This document shows, one piece after another, positions 1-5,304 of a DNA stretch of 6,195 nucleotides. The notes under the pieces were generated by a model, which was not told the origin of the DNA, searched no databases, and worked only from the letters and a program-made list of their open reading frames with translations. The stretch's first letter is position 1, and every line of letters starts with the position of its first letter. This DNA comes from Thermococcus sp. (GTDB lineage: Archaea > Methanobacteriota_B > Thermococci > Thermococcales > Thermococcaceae): positions 1 through 6,195 of the forward strand of contig WAMH01000059.1 in assembly GCA_015522395.1 (NCBI GenBank), written 5' to 3'. A program made the position numbers and the translations under genes.

Positions 1-392
1 CCGATCCCACAACCATAGGCTTTCGCCTGAAGACCTCTGCTGGAGACATCTCCTACATCCCCGACACTGCCTACTTCGAGGGACTGAGGGAGTGGCACGA
101 GGGGGCGAGGCTCCTCATAGCGGCGGTGACGAGGCCGAGGGACATGGGGATTCCGTACCACCTGAGCACCGACGACATGGTCGAGATGCTGAAGGCAATG
201 GAGCGGAAGCCGGAGGCTCTTATAATGAGCCACATCGGCATGAAGATGCACTTTGCGAACCCCTACAAGGAGGCAAAGTACATCGAGACGGTAACGGGCG
301 TAAAGACCTACGTCGCTAAAGAGGGCTTCCGCGTAATAATGGAAAAGAACGAGATAGCGGTCAGGACACTCAGGCCGGCGAGGTTCGTTTAG
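1..392 (+). CDS. Metallo-beta-lactamase-fold hydrolase, C-terminal part (5' end outside window)
   Basis: The frame is open from base 3 with no start and ends at TAG 390-392, so about 129 C-terminal residues are visible. They read like the second half of an archaeal MBL-fold metal-dependent hydrolase. The stretch TTIGFRLKTSAGDISYIPDT has the strand pattern and Asp (in YIPDT) that in this fold usually bridges the two metals (motif 4). The later LIMSHIGMKM carries the His expected for motif 5. The N-terminal HxHxDH signature would lie upstream and cannot be checked. Substrate is unknown; the fold includes nucleases, lactonases and thioesterases. An ATG at 126 is internal, because the homologous reading continues upstream of it. 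The last 23 bp overlap the convergent phosphohexomutase gene. The family assignment is an inference from motifs; the protein being real is well supported by frame and codon use. Confidence 0.8.
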   Translation, partial: DPTTIGFRLKTSAGDISYIPDTAYFEGLREWHEGARLLIAAVTRPRDMGIPYHLSTDDMVEMLKAMERKPEALIMSHIGMKMHFANPYKEAKYIETVTGVKTYVAKEGFRVIMEKNEIAVRTLRPARFV

Positions 393-1767
393 TCCCTCCT
401 TGGCCCTTTTCCCTTTTGAGTTCCTCGACGGCCTTTGCAACCGCCGAGTACGCCATCTCAAAAAGTTCGTTCCTTCTCCTCTCGCTCGGCGCCTCGACGA
501 CGACCCTTATCTTTGGCTCGGTTCCGCTGGGCCTCACGAGAATCCACGAGCGGTCCTTCAGGTTGAAGCGGTAGCCGGAAATCGTGAGGGTTTCCCTTAT
601 CTCGTCTTTGAGCTTCTCCTCAAGGACTTTTGCGGCGCTCTCAACGGCTTTTCCCTTCAGTTCATCCGGGCAGGGGACGTTCTTCTTCGTGAGGTAGAAC
701 TCCGGGACGTTCTCCCTCACTATCTCCGACAGCGGTCTGCCTTCCTCGTCTATCATCTTTATGAGCAGTCCCATCGTCACGAAGCTGTCTATCCAGGGTC
801 CAAAACGCGGATGAACGAGCTTCCAGGGTTCGGCCGCGAAGATGGCCTTATAGCGCTTTATCCCGTCGTGGGGCTGGCCGAGCGGTATTCTCACGACCCT
901 TCCGCCGGCTTCCTCAACGACATGGTCTATCCTCGAGCCTGTGTCGATTGAGACAACGACGGTTCCGCCGCCGTGCTCCTCAACGTAGCGCTTCGCGAAG
1001 AGCGCTATTACGGTGTCCTCCGTCAGGTAGTTTCCCTTCTCGTCGAAGACAGCTATCCTGTCCGCGTCGCCGTCCTGGGCTATGACGAGGTCAGCGCCAA
1101 GCTCCCTCGCGAGCTTTCCGAGGTAGGCTATGTTCTCGTACCTCGGTTCGGGCTTCCTGCCCGGGAAGTGGCCGTCGACGTGGGCGTTTATGCTTACCAC
1201 TTTGGCACCCATCTCGCGGAGGAGGTAGGGAGCAAGAACGCTTCCGGCCCCGTTGGCACCGTCGTAGAGGATCTTTAGATTGGTCTCGTGGTTCACAAAG
1301 TCGAGAACAGCTTTGATGTAGTCGTCGATGACCTCGATGGGCTTTACAGACTTTATCTCATCCCACTTAGCCTTTCTGAAGTTTCCGGAGGAGTGGAGTT
1401 CCTCCAGTTTTTTTTCCTGCTCGACGTAGAACTCGGTTCCGTCGCCGTTGAAGACCTTTATTCCGTTGTCGGTCGGCGGGTTGTGGCTGGCGGTTATCAT
1501 CACTCCCCCGTCGGCGTGCTCCCTCGTTGCCCAGGCTAGAGCCGGCGTTGGGATAAGTCCAAGGTCGAGAACCTCCTTGCCAGCACTCAGAAGGCCTGAA
1601 ATCATCGCGCTCTGGAGCATTACGCTTGAGGTTCTCCCGTCCCTTGCGACGGCTATAGTTTCTCCCTCGACGTAGGTTCCGATCGCGGTTCCCATCCTCA
1701 GGGCAAGCTCCGGCGTGATCTTCTCCCACAGAGTTCCGCGTATCCCCGCGGTTCCGAAGAGCTTCAC
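370..1767 (-). CDS. glmM: Archaeal phosphoglucosamine mutase / phosphohexomutase (alpha-D-phosphohexomutase family)
   Basis: A 465-aa cytosolic enzyme expected to interconvert 6-phospho and 1-phospho hexoses (glucosamine, glucose or mannose phosphates), supplying UDP-GlcNAc, nucleotide sugars and glycans. All domain hallmarks are present in order: N-terminal KLFGTAGIRG (2-11), phosphoserine loop TASHNP with catalytic Ser94, Mg-binding DGDADR with Asp232, Asp234 and Asp236, and C-terminal phosphate loop RPSGTEP (412-418). The canonical sugar-binding GExSG loop is replaced by AAEPWKLVHPRFGPWID (311-327), which I recall as typical of the Pyrococcus/Thermococcus subgroup, so sugar preference cannot be assigned from sequence. 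Start: GTG at 1767 gives MKLFGTAGIRG and sits 3 nt after GGTGGTG; GTG codons at 1776 and 1773 would add only three residues and lie inside that ribosome site. It begins 15 nt after the UPF0146 stop, probably in one operon. The last ~13 residues (EKGQGGTKRTSPA) look like an unconserved tail overlapping the convergent gene. Confidence 0.93.
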   Translation of the reverse strand: MKLFGTAGIRGTLWEKITPELALRMGTAIGTYVEGETIAVARDGRTSSVMLQSAMISGLLSAGKEVLDLGLIPTPALAWATREHADGGVMITASHNPPTDNGIKVFNGDGTEFYVEQEKKLEELHSSGNFRKAKWDEIKSVKPIEVIDDYIKAVLDFVNHETNLKILYDGANGAGSVLAPYLLREMGAKVVSINAHVDGHFPGRKPEPRYENIAYLGKLARELGADLVIAQDGDADRIAVFDEKGNYLTEDTVIALFAKRYVEEHGGGTVVVSIDTGSRIDHVVEEAGGRVVRIPLGQPHDGIKRYKAIFAAEPWKLVHPRFGPWIDSFVTMGLLIKMIDEEGRPLSEIVRENVPEFYLTKKNVPCPDELKGKAVESAAKVLEEKLKDEIRETLTISGYRFNLKDRSWILVRPSGTEPKIRVVVEAPSERRRNELFEMAYSAVAKAVEELKREKGQGGTKRTSPA

Positions 1768-1782
1768 GAACACCACCGGGAG

Positions 1783-2193
1783 TTATTTTCCCGCGGGGTT
1801 ATAAACGTATATCGCCAGCCCCCTGAAGTTCACGAGCCTCATGGTTTTGGGCATCGCATCTCCTGCCAGCGGGAGGATGTAAACCGGAACGCCCAGCCTC
1901 TTGGAGAGTTCGAGGATCGGTTTCACTATCTCCGGGGTCGGCCTGATTGAGTAGAGCGCCTTGGTAGAACGGTAGAGTTCAAGGTTCGGGCTGAACAGAT
2001 CGTCCTTCACAGCGCTGATGCCCAGCTCTTCAGCTTTCTCCACCGCTTGAGGATTCCAGTCGACGGCTAAAACATCGTAGCCGAGTTCTTTTAGCGTGAG
2101 AGCCACCTTGAACTGAAAGCCTATCCCAAGCTCGGCTATTTTACCGCGCGGCACCTCCGATGCCAAGAAATCTGCGAAGTCTTCGATCGGCAT
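1783..2193 (-). CDS. UPF0146 family protein, SAM-methyltransferase-like fold
   Basis: A 136-aa small soluble archaeal protein of the UPF0146 type; its function is not established. Visible motifs resemble a shortened Rossmann methyltransferase: motif I-like IAELGIGF (19-26), an acidic residue ending strand 2 in VLAVDWNP (41-48, Asp45), KDDLFSP (63-69) in the motif III region, and LYSIRPTPEI (80-89) in place of a normal catalytic motif IV. At 136 residues it is far shorter than a full class I methyltransferase, so it may bind SAM or a nucleotide without being a methyltransferase. Start is ATG at 2193. No Shine-Dalgarno precedes it, but a TTTTAAA box lies about 24 nt upstream, which fits a leaderless message. 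The gene ends 15 nt before the phosphohexomutase start, suggesting co-transcription. Family name from memory of the motif pattern. Confidence 0.85.
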   Translation of the reverse strand: MPIEDFADFLASEVPRGKIAELGIGFQFKVALTLKELGYDVLAVDWNPQAVEKAEELGISAVKDDLFSPNLELYRSTKALYSIRPTPEIVKPILELSKRLGVPVYILPLAGDAMPKTMRLVNFRGLAIYVYNPAGK

Positions 2194-2213
2194 GGATGGA
2201 GTTGGAGAGGGGG

Positions 2214-2220
2214 TTTAAAA
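2214..2220 (-). promoter_or_regulatory. TATA box for the UPF0146-glmM operon
   Basis: On the minus strand the sequence reads AGGCTTTTAAACCC, a good archaeal TATA element. Its centre is about 24 nt upstream of the ATG at 2193, the usual TATA-to-start distance in archaea, so transcription should begin at or within a base or two of the start codon. This matches the absence of a ribosome binding site. The transcription start is inferred. Confidence 0.6.
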
Positions 2221-2230
2221 GCCTAAGCTC

Positions 2231-2246
2231 AAACTTCCGAAAGTTT
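2231..2246. promoter_or_regulatory. Palindrome over the regulator's BRE/TATA, candidate operator
   Basis: AAACTT-CCGA-AAGTTT has two perfect 6-bp arms around a 4-bp centre. It covers the BRE and the first part of the TATA box of the regulator promoter and lies just upstream of the oppositely oriented UPF0146 TATA box. A dimeric regulator bound here would block the rightward promoter. TrmB-family proteins often control their own or adjacent promoters, but the motif differs from the published TrmB and TrmBL1 sites as I remember them, so the link is speculative. A 6-bp inverted repeat in AT-rich DNA can also occur by chance. Confidence 0.35.
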
Positions 2247-2250
2247 TATA
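2239..2250 (+). promoter_or_regulatory. BRE/TATA promoter of the TrmB-family regulator gene
   Basis: The sequence GAAAGTTTTATA has a purine-rich BRE-like GAAAG directly followed by TTTTATA (2244-2250). The predicted transcription start is about 25 nt downstream, near 2272. This gives a leader of about 50 nt that contains GGAGGT before the ATG at 2325. Position and composition support it; the start site is inferred. Confidence 0.65.
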
Positions 2251-2266
2251 CGTTCTCCAATTTAGG

Positions 2267-2283
2267 TATCACTGCTAATGAGT
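2267..2283 (+). promoter_or_regulatory. TATCAC half-site resembling the Thermococcales glycolytic motif
   Basis: The known motif bound by TrmBL1/Tgr is TATCAC-N5-GTGATA. Here a perfect left half TATCAC (2267-2272) is followed at the right spacing by ATGAGT, which matches the right half at only three of six positions. The site lies at the predicted transcription start, downstream of the TATA box, where binding would repress. It may be a degenerate site or a chance hexamer. Confidence 0.3.
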
Positions 2284-2311
2284 AAACTTGGGAGAGTGAA
2301 ATTTGGGTTTT

Positions 2312-2317
2312 GGAGGT
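2312..2317 (+). promoter_or_regulatory. Ribosome binding site that fixes the regulator start
   Basis: GGAGGT lies 7 nt before the ATG at 2325. A TTG at 2310 is in frame and would add five residues, but it overlaps this site and would leave no ribosome site of its own. ATG 2325 is therefore the supported start. Confidence 0.8.
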
Positions 2318-2324
2318 TATCCAC

Positions 2325-3347
2325 ATGCACGAGGAAGAGATCGTTGAAAAGCTTCAGAAGCTCGGTCTCACCAAGTACGAGAGTTTAGCCTACATAACTC
2401 TCCTGAAGCTTGGCCCGAGCAAGGCGACCGATATAACAAAGGAGAGTGGCATTCCCCACACGCGCGTTTACGACGTTCTCAGCTCGCTCCACAGGAAGGG
2501 ATTCGTGGATGTGATGCAGGGTTCCCCGAGGCTCTACAAGCCCGTCAACCCGGAGGTCGTGCTCGAGAAGATAAAGGAGGACTTCATAGAGGATATTGAG
2601 AACCTTAAAGCTGCTTTCCTCGACCTCTACCGCGAGGTTCACGGCGAGGATCTGCCCGAGATATGGACGATACAGGGCTTCGACAACACCGTCGAGAGGG
2701 CAGAGTACGTCATAAGGACCGCCAAGCACGAGGTTCTGATCAACACGCCCTTCGAGTTCCTCAAGCTCCTCAAGAGCGAGATCCGCGCGAGGAAGGATGT
2801 TCTCTTCGTCATAATCAGCAACTTCGACGAGGTTCCCGACTGGCTTCAGGGGAGCAACGTAATCCTCGCCAGGACCGGCGGTGCCCCCTGGCTCATGGCC
2901 AGCTGGATAATAGGCGATTCTGATTACTCAATATTCTTTGGTGCAATTCCAAAGGATAAACGCCGTGAGAAGTTCTACTCATTCTGGACTAAAAGTCCAA
3001 GAGCGGTATTCCAGTATATGCACTGGTTTTACACCATCTACTTTGACAACAGTGAGGTTGTAAAGTCCTTGGACTACAAGACCCTTTCAAAGCCCTTAAC
3101 TCTCGTCAACATCAGAACACTAATCACAGTACTCAGACAGGCCGGTCTTCCAAGGGAAGTTGAGATCATTGGAAAGCTCGTTGATACTAGGGAACCCGTC
3201 GAACTCCGTGGGAAGGTGGTTGACTATGAGTATACCCCCCTCATTGCGAACGTCACAGTGGAGGCAGATGGTTCCTACTGGAAAGTTGGGGGGATCAACA
3301 GTTATGTAGAGGATATTGAGGGGGAGAAGTTCATCCTCCTCGAGTAA
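2325..3347 (+). CDS. TrmB-family sugar-sensing transcriptional regulator
   Basis: A 340-aa DNA-binding protein of the archaeal TrmB family, which controls sugar transport and glycolytic/gluconeogenic promoters in response to sugars. The N-terminal winged helix includes GLTKYESLAYITLLKLG (14-30) and the helix-turn-helix with recognition segment around SGIPHTRVYDVLSSLHRKGF (41-60). A short helical linker (about 75-105) precedes the C-terminal effector domain. Near the C-terminus, KVGGINSYVED (320-330) aligns with the TrmB sugar-binding segment KVGGMFAVIED; the Gly and Glu counted as sugar contacts in TrmB are kept at the same spacing (Gly323, Glu329), with Tyr327 replacing Val. Start is set by GGAGGT. 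Third-position GC falls from about 78% (codons 1-197) to about 55% (codons 198-340) by hand count, suggesting a mosaic gene. It is followed after 32 bp by a destroyed glycogen synthase gene, a plausible former target. Which paralogue this is (TrmB, TrmBL1 or another) cannot be decided here. Confidence 0.92.
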   Translation: MHEEEIVEKLQKLGLTKYESLAYITLLKLGPSKATDITKESGIPHTRVYDVLSSLHRKGFVDVMQGSPRLYKPVNPEVVLEKIKEDFIEDIENLKAAFLDLYREVHGEDLPEIWTIQGFDNTVERAEYVIRTAKHEVLINTPFEFLKLLKSEIRARKDVLFVIISNFDEVPDWLQGSNVILARTGGAPWLMASWIIGDSDYSIFFGAIPKDKRREKFYSFWTKSPRAVFQYMHWFYTIYFDNSEVVKSLDYKTLSKPLTLVNIRTLITVLRQAGLPREVEIIGKLVDTREPVELRGKVVDYEYTPLIANVTVEADGSYWKVGGINSYVEDIEGEKFILLE

Positions 3348-3364
3348 TTTCTCCTTTCTTTTGT
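3348..3364 (+). terminator. T-rich termination tract after the regulator
   Basis: The 17 bases directly after the TAA are almost pure pyrimidine, with T runs (TTTCTCC-TTTCTTTTG). Archaeal RNA polymerase commonly terminates at such tracts without a hairpin. The only candidate ribosome site before the downstream remnant is weak (GGGCGG). Confidence 0.45.
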
Positions 3365-3379
3365 TAACAGGGCGGTTCC

Positions 3380-3633
3380 ATGCGAATCCTCATGCTTGGC
3401 TTTGAATACCTGCCCCTCAAGGTCGGTGGACTGGCAGAGGTGATAACGAGCACAGCCGAGGGGCTTGCAGAACTAGGCACGAGGTTGTGGTTTTTATCCC
3501 CGATCACGGGAGAAACCTCGGAACGGACGGAAAGAGGCGCGCGAGGGAGGACTTCACGTGGAAGAAGGCCTGCGAGAGATACGTTAAGGTTTATCTCAAC
3601 GAGGTCGACAAGGCCATGTCTTTCCTCCGCTAA
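3380..3633 (+). pseudogene. glgA: Glycogen synthase remnant: frameshift plus large internal deletion
   Basis: An intact archaeal glycogen synthase (GT5, about 440-450 aa) would transfer glucose from an NDP-glucose donor to glycogen. Only the two ends remain. From ATG 3380 the protein begins MRILMLGFEYLPLKVGGLAE, the family N-terminus with the donor-binding KxGGL motif. At 3476-3478 one base is missing: the frame changes and reads on as HEVVVFIPDHGRNLGTDG, the expected continuation after LG. In that second frame it then passes at about 3520-3530 straight into KRRAREDFTWKKACERYVKV and LNEVDKAMSFLR, ending at TAA 3631-3633. This matches the C-terminus of Pyrococcus-type enzymes (recalled as SFSWEKSAERYVKAY near the end). 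About 360 central codons, including the acceptor site and the C-terminal GT-B nucleotide-binding core, are gone. The first frame stays open to 3703 but gives only Ser/Arg-rich shadow sequence after the shift. It cannot encode a working enzyme. Confidence 0.85.
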
Positions 3634-3992
3634 CGCCAGTCATGCTCCGCCAGAAACTTCCTCCTCAACCTTTTTATCGTCCCGGAAGTACCGAGCGTTC
3701 TGAAGATCGCCTTTGAGCCGTTTATCTCCGTGACTAGTGTTAGAGCAAGGCGAAGCTCCTTCACGTGCTTCCTGTCGACCCTAACGATGCCGGTCTGGCT
3801 CCTCTCATCGAACTTTATGAACCAGGGCTTTGCCTTTGCCGAGCCGAGAACTCCGAGCGTTGAGAGGCTCGCGTCCCAGATGGCGCGCTTTATCTCGTCC
3901 TTCGTGAAGGCCCTCTCGCCGATGACCTGAAAGGCTATGTAGCGGTGCTTGTCCCTCAAAGTGGGCGGCAAATACTTCGGCTTCTCCCTCAT
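3630..3992 (-). CDS. rnp2: Ribonuclease P protein component 2 (archaeal Pop5)
   Basis: A 120-aa protein subunit of archaeal RNase P, the ribonucleoprotein that removes 5' leaders from pre-tRNAs; in this complex Pop5 pairs with Rpp30 and supports catalysis by the RNA. Diagnostic stretches are HRYIAFQVIGE near the N-terminus, IKRAIWDASLSTLGVLGSAK, KPWFIKFDE..TGIVRVDRKHV and the basic C-terminal FRTLGTSGTIKRLRRKF. Length matches the family. ATG 3992 is chosen because GGAGGT (4004-3999, minus strand) ends 6 nt before it; the upstream in-frame GTG at 3998 touches that site and would add only two residues. The stop TAG (3632-3630) interlocks with the TAA of the convergent glgA remnant. It is divergent from the radical SAM gene across a 41-bp spacer. 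Confidence 0.93.
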   Translation of the reverse strand: MREKPKYLPPTLRDKHRYIAFQVIGERAFTKDEIKRAIWDASLSTLGVLGSAKAKPWFIKFDERSQTGIVRVDRKHVKELRLALTLVTEINGSKAIFRTLGTSGTIKRLRRKFLAEHDWR

Positions 3993-3998
3993 CTTCAC

Positions 3999-4004
3999 AC
4001 CTCC
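3999..4004 (-). promoter_or_regulatory. rnp2: Ribosome binding site of rnp2
   Basis: GGAGGT on the minus strand lies 6 nt before ATG 3992. It abuts the alternative GTG at 3998, which therefore could not use it. This fixes the start. Confidence 0.75.
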
Positions 4005-4023
4005 ACGGATTTGGCCACCAACC

Positions 4024-4032
4024 TTTTTAAGC
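4024..4032. promoter_or_regulatory. Near-symmetric TATA element between rnp2 and the radical SAM gene
   Basis: TTTTTAAGC on the plus strand reads GCTTAAAAA on the minus strand. It is the only AT-rich element in the 41-bp divergent spacer. Leftward, a start about 25 nt away falls near 4003, close to the rnp2 ribosome site. Rightward, a start would fall near 4052, downstream of the ATG at 4034, which raises doubt about that start codon. Use in either direction is inferred. Confidence 0.45.
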
Positions 4033-4033
4033 C

Positions 4034-5152
4034 ATGCCCCGAGGCTGGGTTAGCGAGGTGAGAGCTTTGGTCTGGGAGACGCCTTACTTCTCATACGCGG
4101 TGCGCGAGTTACCCAAGGGCTGCCAGCTCTGCGTTAGGGGAGAGAAGCTCGTCCTCTTCACAACCGGAAAATGCCCGCGAGACTGCTTCTACTGTCCGCT
4201 CAGCCCCTGGAGAAAGGAGGATGTAGTTTACGCCAACGAGAGGCCCGTTAAGAGTGCCGACGACATAATAGAGGAGGCCCTCCTGCAGGAGGCAAAGGGA
4301 GCGGGCGTTACCGGCGGAGACCCTCTCGCGAGGCTCGACAGGACTGTTGAGTATATCAAACTCCTCAAGGAGAACTTTGGCGAGGACTTCCACATTCACC
4401 TTTACACCGGCGGCGCTTTAGCTACAAAAAGAACCCTTGAAAAGCTCTACGACGCTGGTTTAGATGAGATACGCTTTCACCCGGACCTTTTCAACCCCAA
4501 CTCAAAACTCTTCAGAGTGGAGATAGAGAACATAAGGAACGCCTTCGACTTCGACTGGGACGTCGGCGGCGAGATCCCATCCATCCCGGGCCAGTTCGAG
4601 AGGATGAAGTGGTACGCCGAGTTCTTAGACAAGCTCGGCGCGAAGTTCCTCAACGTGAACGAGCTTGAGTACAGCGAGACGACGCTCAAGACGCTCCTGG
4701 ATATGGGCTACCAGCCGGTCAGCGACGAGAGCGCGGCCATAAAAGGCTCCCTCGAACTCGGCCTCAAGCTCCTCGAATGGGGCGAAGAGAACACTTCACT
4801 CAGCTACCACCTCTGCACCGCCAAGCTGAAGGACGCGGTACAGCTGAGGAACCGCCTCAGGAGAATGGCAAGGAAGGTGTCCAAACCCTACATGGAGGTG
4901 ACCGAGGAGGGGACGCTCCGCTTTGGCATCGCCGAGTACGACGACCTCGATGCCCTCTACAGCTTCCTCGTGGAGGAGGCGGAGGTGCCAGAGGAGTGGC
5001 TCCACATCAACCGCGAGAAGGGCAGGATAGAGATGCCCGAGGATGTAGCTGTTGAGCTTGCCGAGGCGATAGAGGGCGACGTTAGGTTCTTCATCGTGGA
5101 GGAGTACCCGACCTGGGATCACCTCGAAGTGGAGAGGATTCCGCTTCCTTGA
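4034..5152 (+). CDS. Uncharacterised radical SAM protein (pyruvate formate-lyase-activase-like group)
   Basis: A protein of up to 372 aa with the radical SAM cluster motif CPRDCFYC (Cys47, Cys51, Cys54; CX3CX2C), which binds the [4Fe-4S] cluster that cleaves SAM. GVTGGDPL (91-98) fits the glycine-rich SAM-binding strand, and HIHLYTGGAL and EIRFHPDLF are typical later barrel strands. A second cysteine pair, GCQLCVRGEK (29-38), precedes the core and may bind metal. The C-terminal ~110 residues, with a repeated acidic pattern, are outside the barrel. I place it by memory near the archaeal COG2108 Fe-S oxidoreductases; substrate unknown. ATG 4034 is the longest start, but it has no ribosome site and lies only 4 nt after a TATA-like box. 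GTG 4058 (possibly leaderless) or TTG 4067 (after GAGGTGA) are serious alternatives, and all conserved motifs lie downstream of them. Divergent from rnp2. Confidence 0.9.
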   Translation: MPRGWVSEVRALVWETPYFSYAVRELPKGCQLCVRGEKLVLFTTGKCPRDCFYCPLSPWRKEDVVYANERPVKSADDIIEEALLQEAKGAGVTGGDPLARLDRTVEYIKLLKENFGEDFHIHLYTGGALATKRTLEKLYDAGLDEIRFHPDLFNPNSKLFRVEIENIRNAFDFDWDVGGEIPSIPGQFERMKWYAEFLDKLGAKFLNVNELEYSETTLKTLLDMGYQPVSDESAAIKGSLELGLKLLEWGEENTSLSYHLCTAKLKDAVQLRNRLRRMARKVSKPYMEVTEEGTLRFGIAEYDDLDALYSFLVEEAEVPEEWLHINREKGRIEMPEDVAVELAEAIEGDVRFFIVEEYPTWDHLEVERIPLP

Positions 5153-5179
5153 TTTTACTTTCCGGAGTTGTTGTTTCTG

Positions 5180-5220
5180 GGAGCATAAGTTATAATGGTT
5201 TAGAGAAGGTTAGCTGCTCC
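5180..5220 (+). repeat. Inverted repeat GGAGCA...TGCTCC in the spacer
   Basis: GGAGCA (5180-5185) and TGCTCC (5215-5220) are perfect complements separated by 29 nt that include the TTATAAT box. A 6-bp stem with such a long loop is weak. It could mark a small RNA or be chance. Confidence 0.25.
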
Positions 5221-5304
5221 ATGTATGCACATATCGGCGACTCTTTGGCAAAACGATAATATAGCCTATGACGTTACGAAAGATTCAAAAATACGGCCGA
5301 AGGT

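Noticed and set aside
400..1539. Long plus-strand frames (400-951, 973-1278, 1288-1539) opposite the phosphohexomutase
   Set aside because: They lie antisense to a gene with every family motif, have no recognisable domains, and result from the GC-rich third-position bias of the real gene.
2267..2283. A full TATCAC-N5-GTGATA operator
   Set aside because: Only the left half is perfect; the right half matches at three of six bases, so it is reported only as a half-site.
2310..2324. TTG at 2310 as the start of the TrmB-family regulator
   Set aside because: It overlaps the GGAGGT that properly serves ATG 2325, and the extra residues have no family support.
3380..3703. A 107-aa open frame taken as an intact small gene
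   Set aside because: Only its first ~33 codons match glycogen synthase. After 3478 the frame is Ser/Arg-rich shadow sequence while the neighbouring frame carries the real continuation, and it runs into the rnp2 gene on the other strand.
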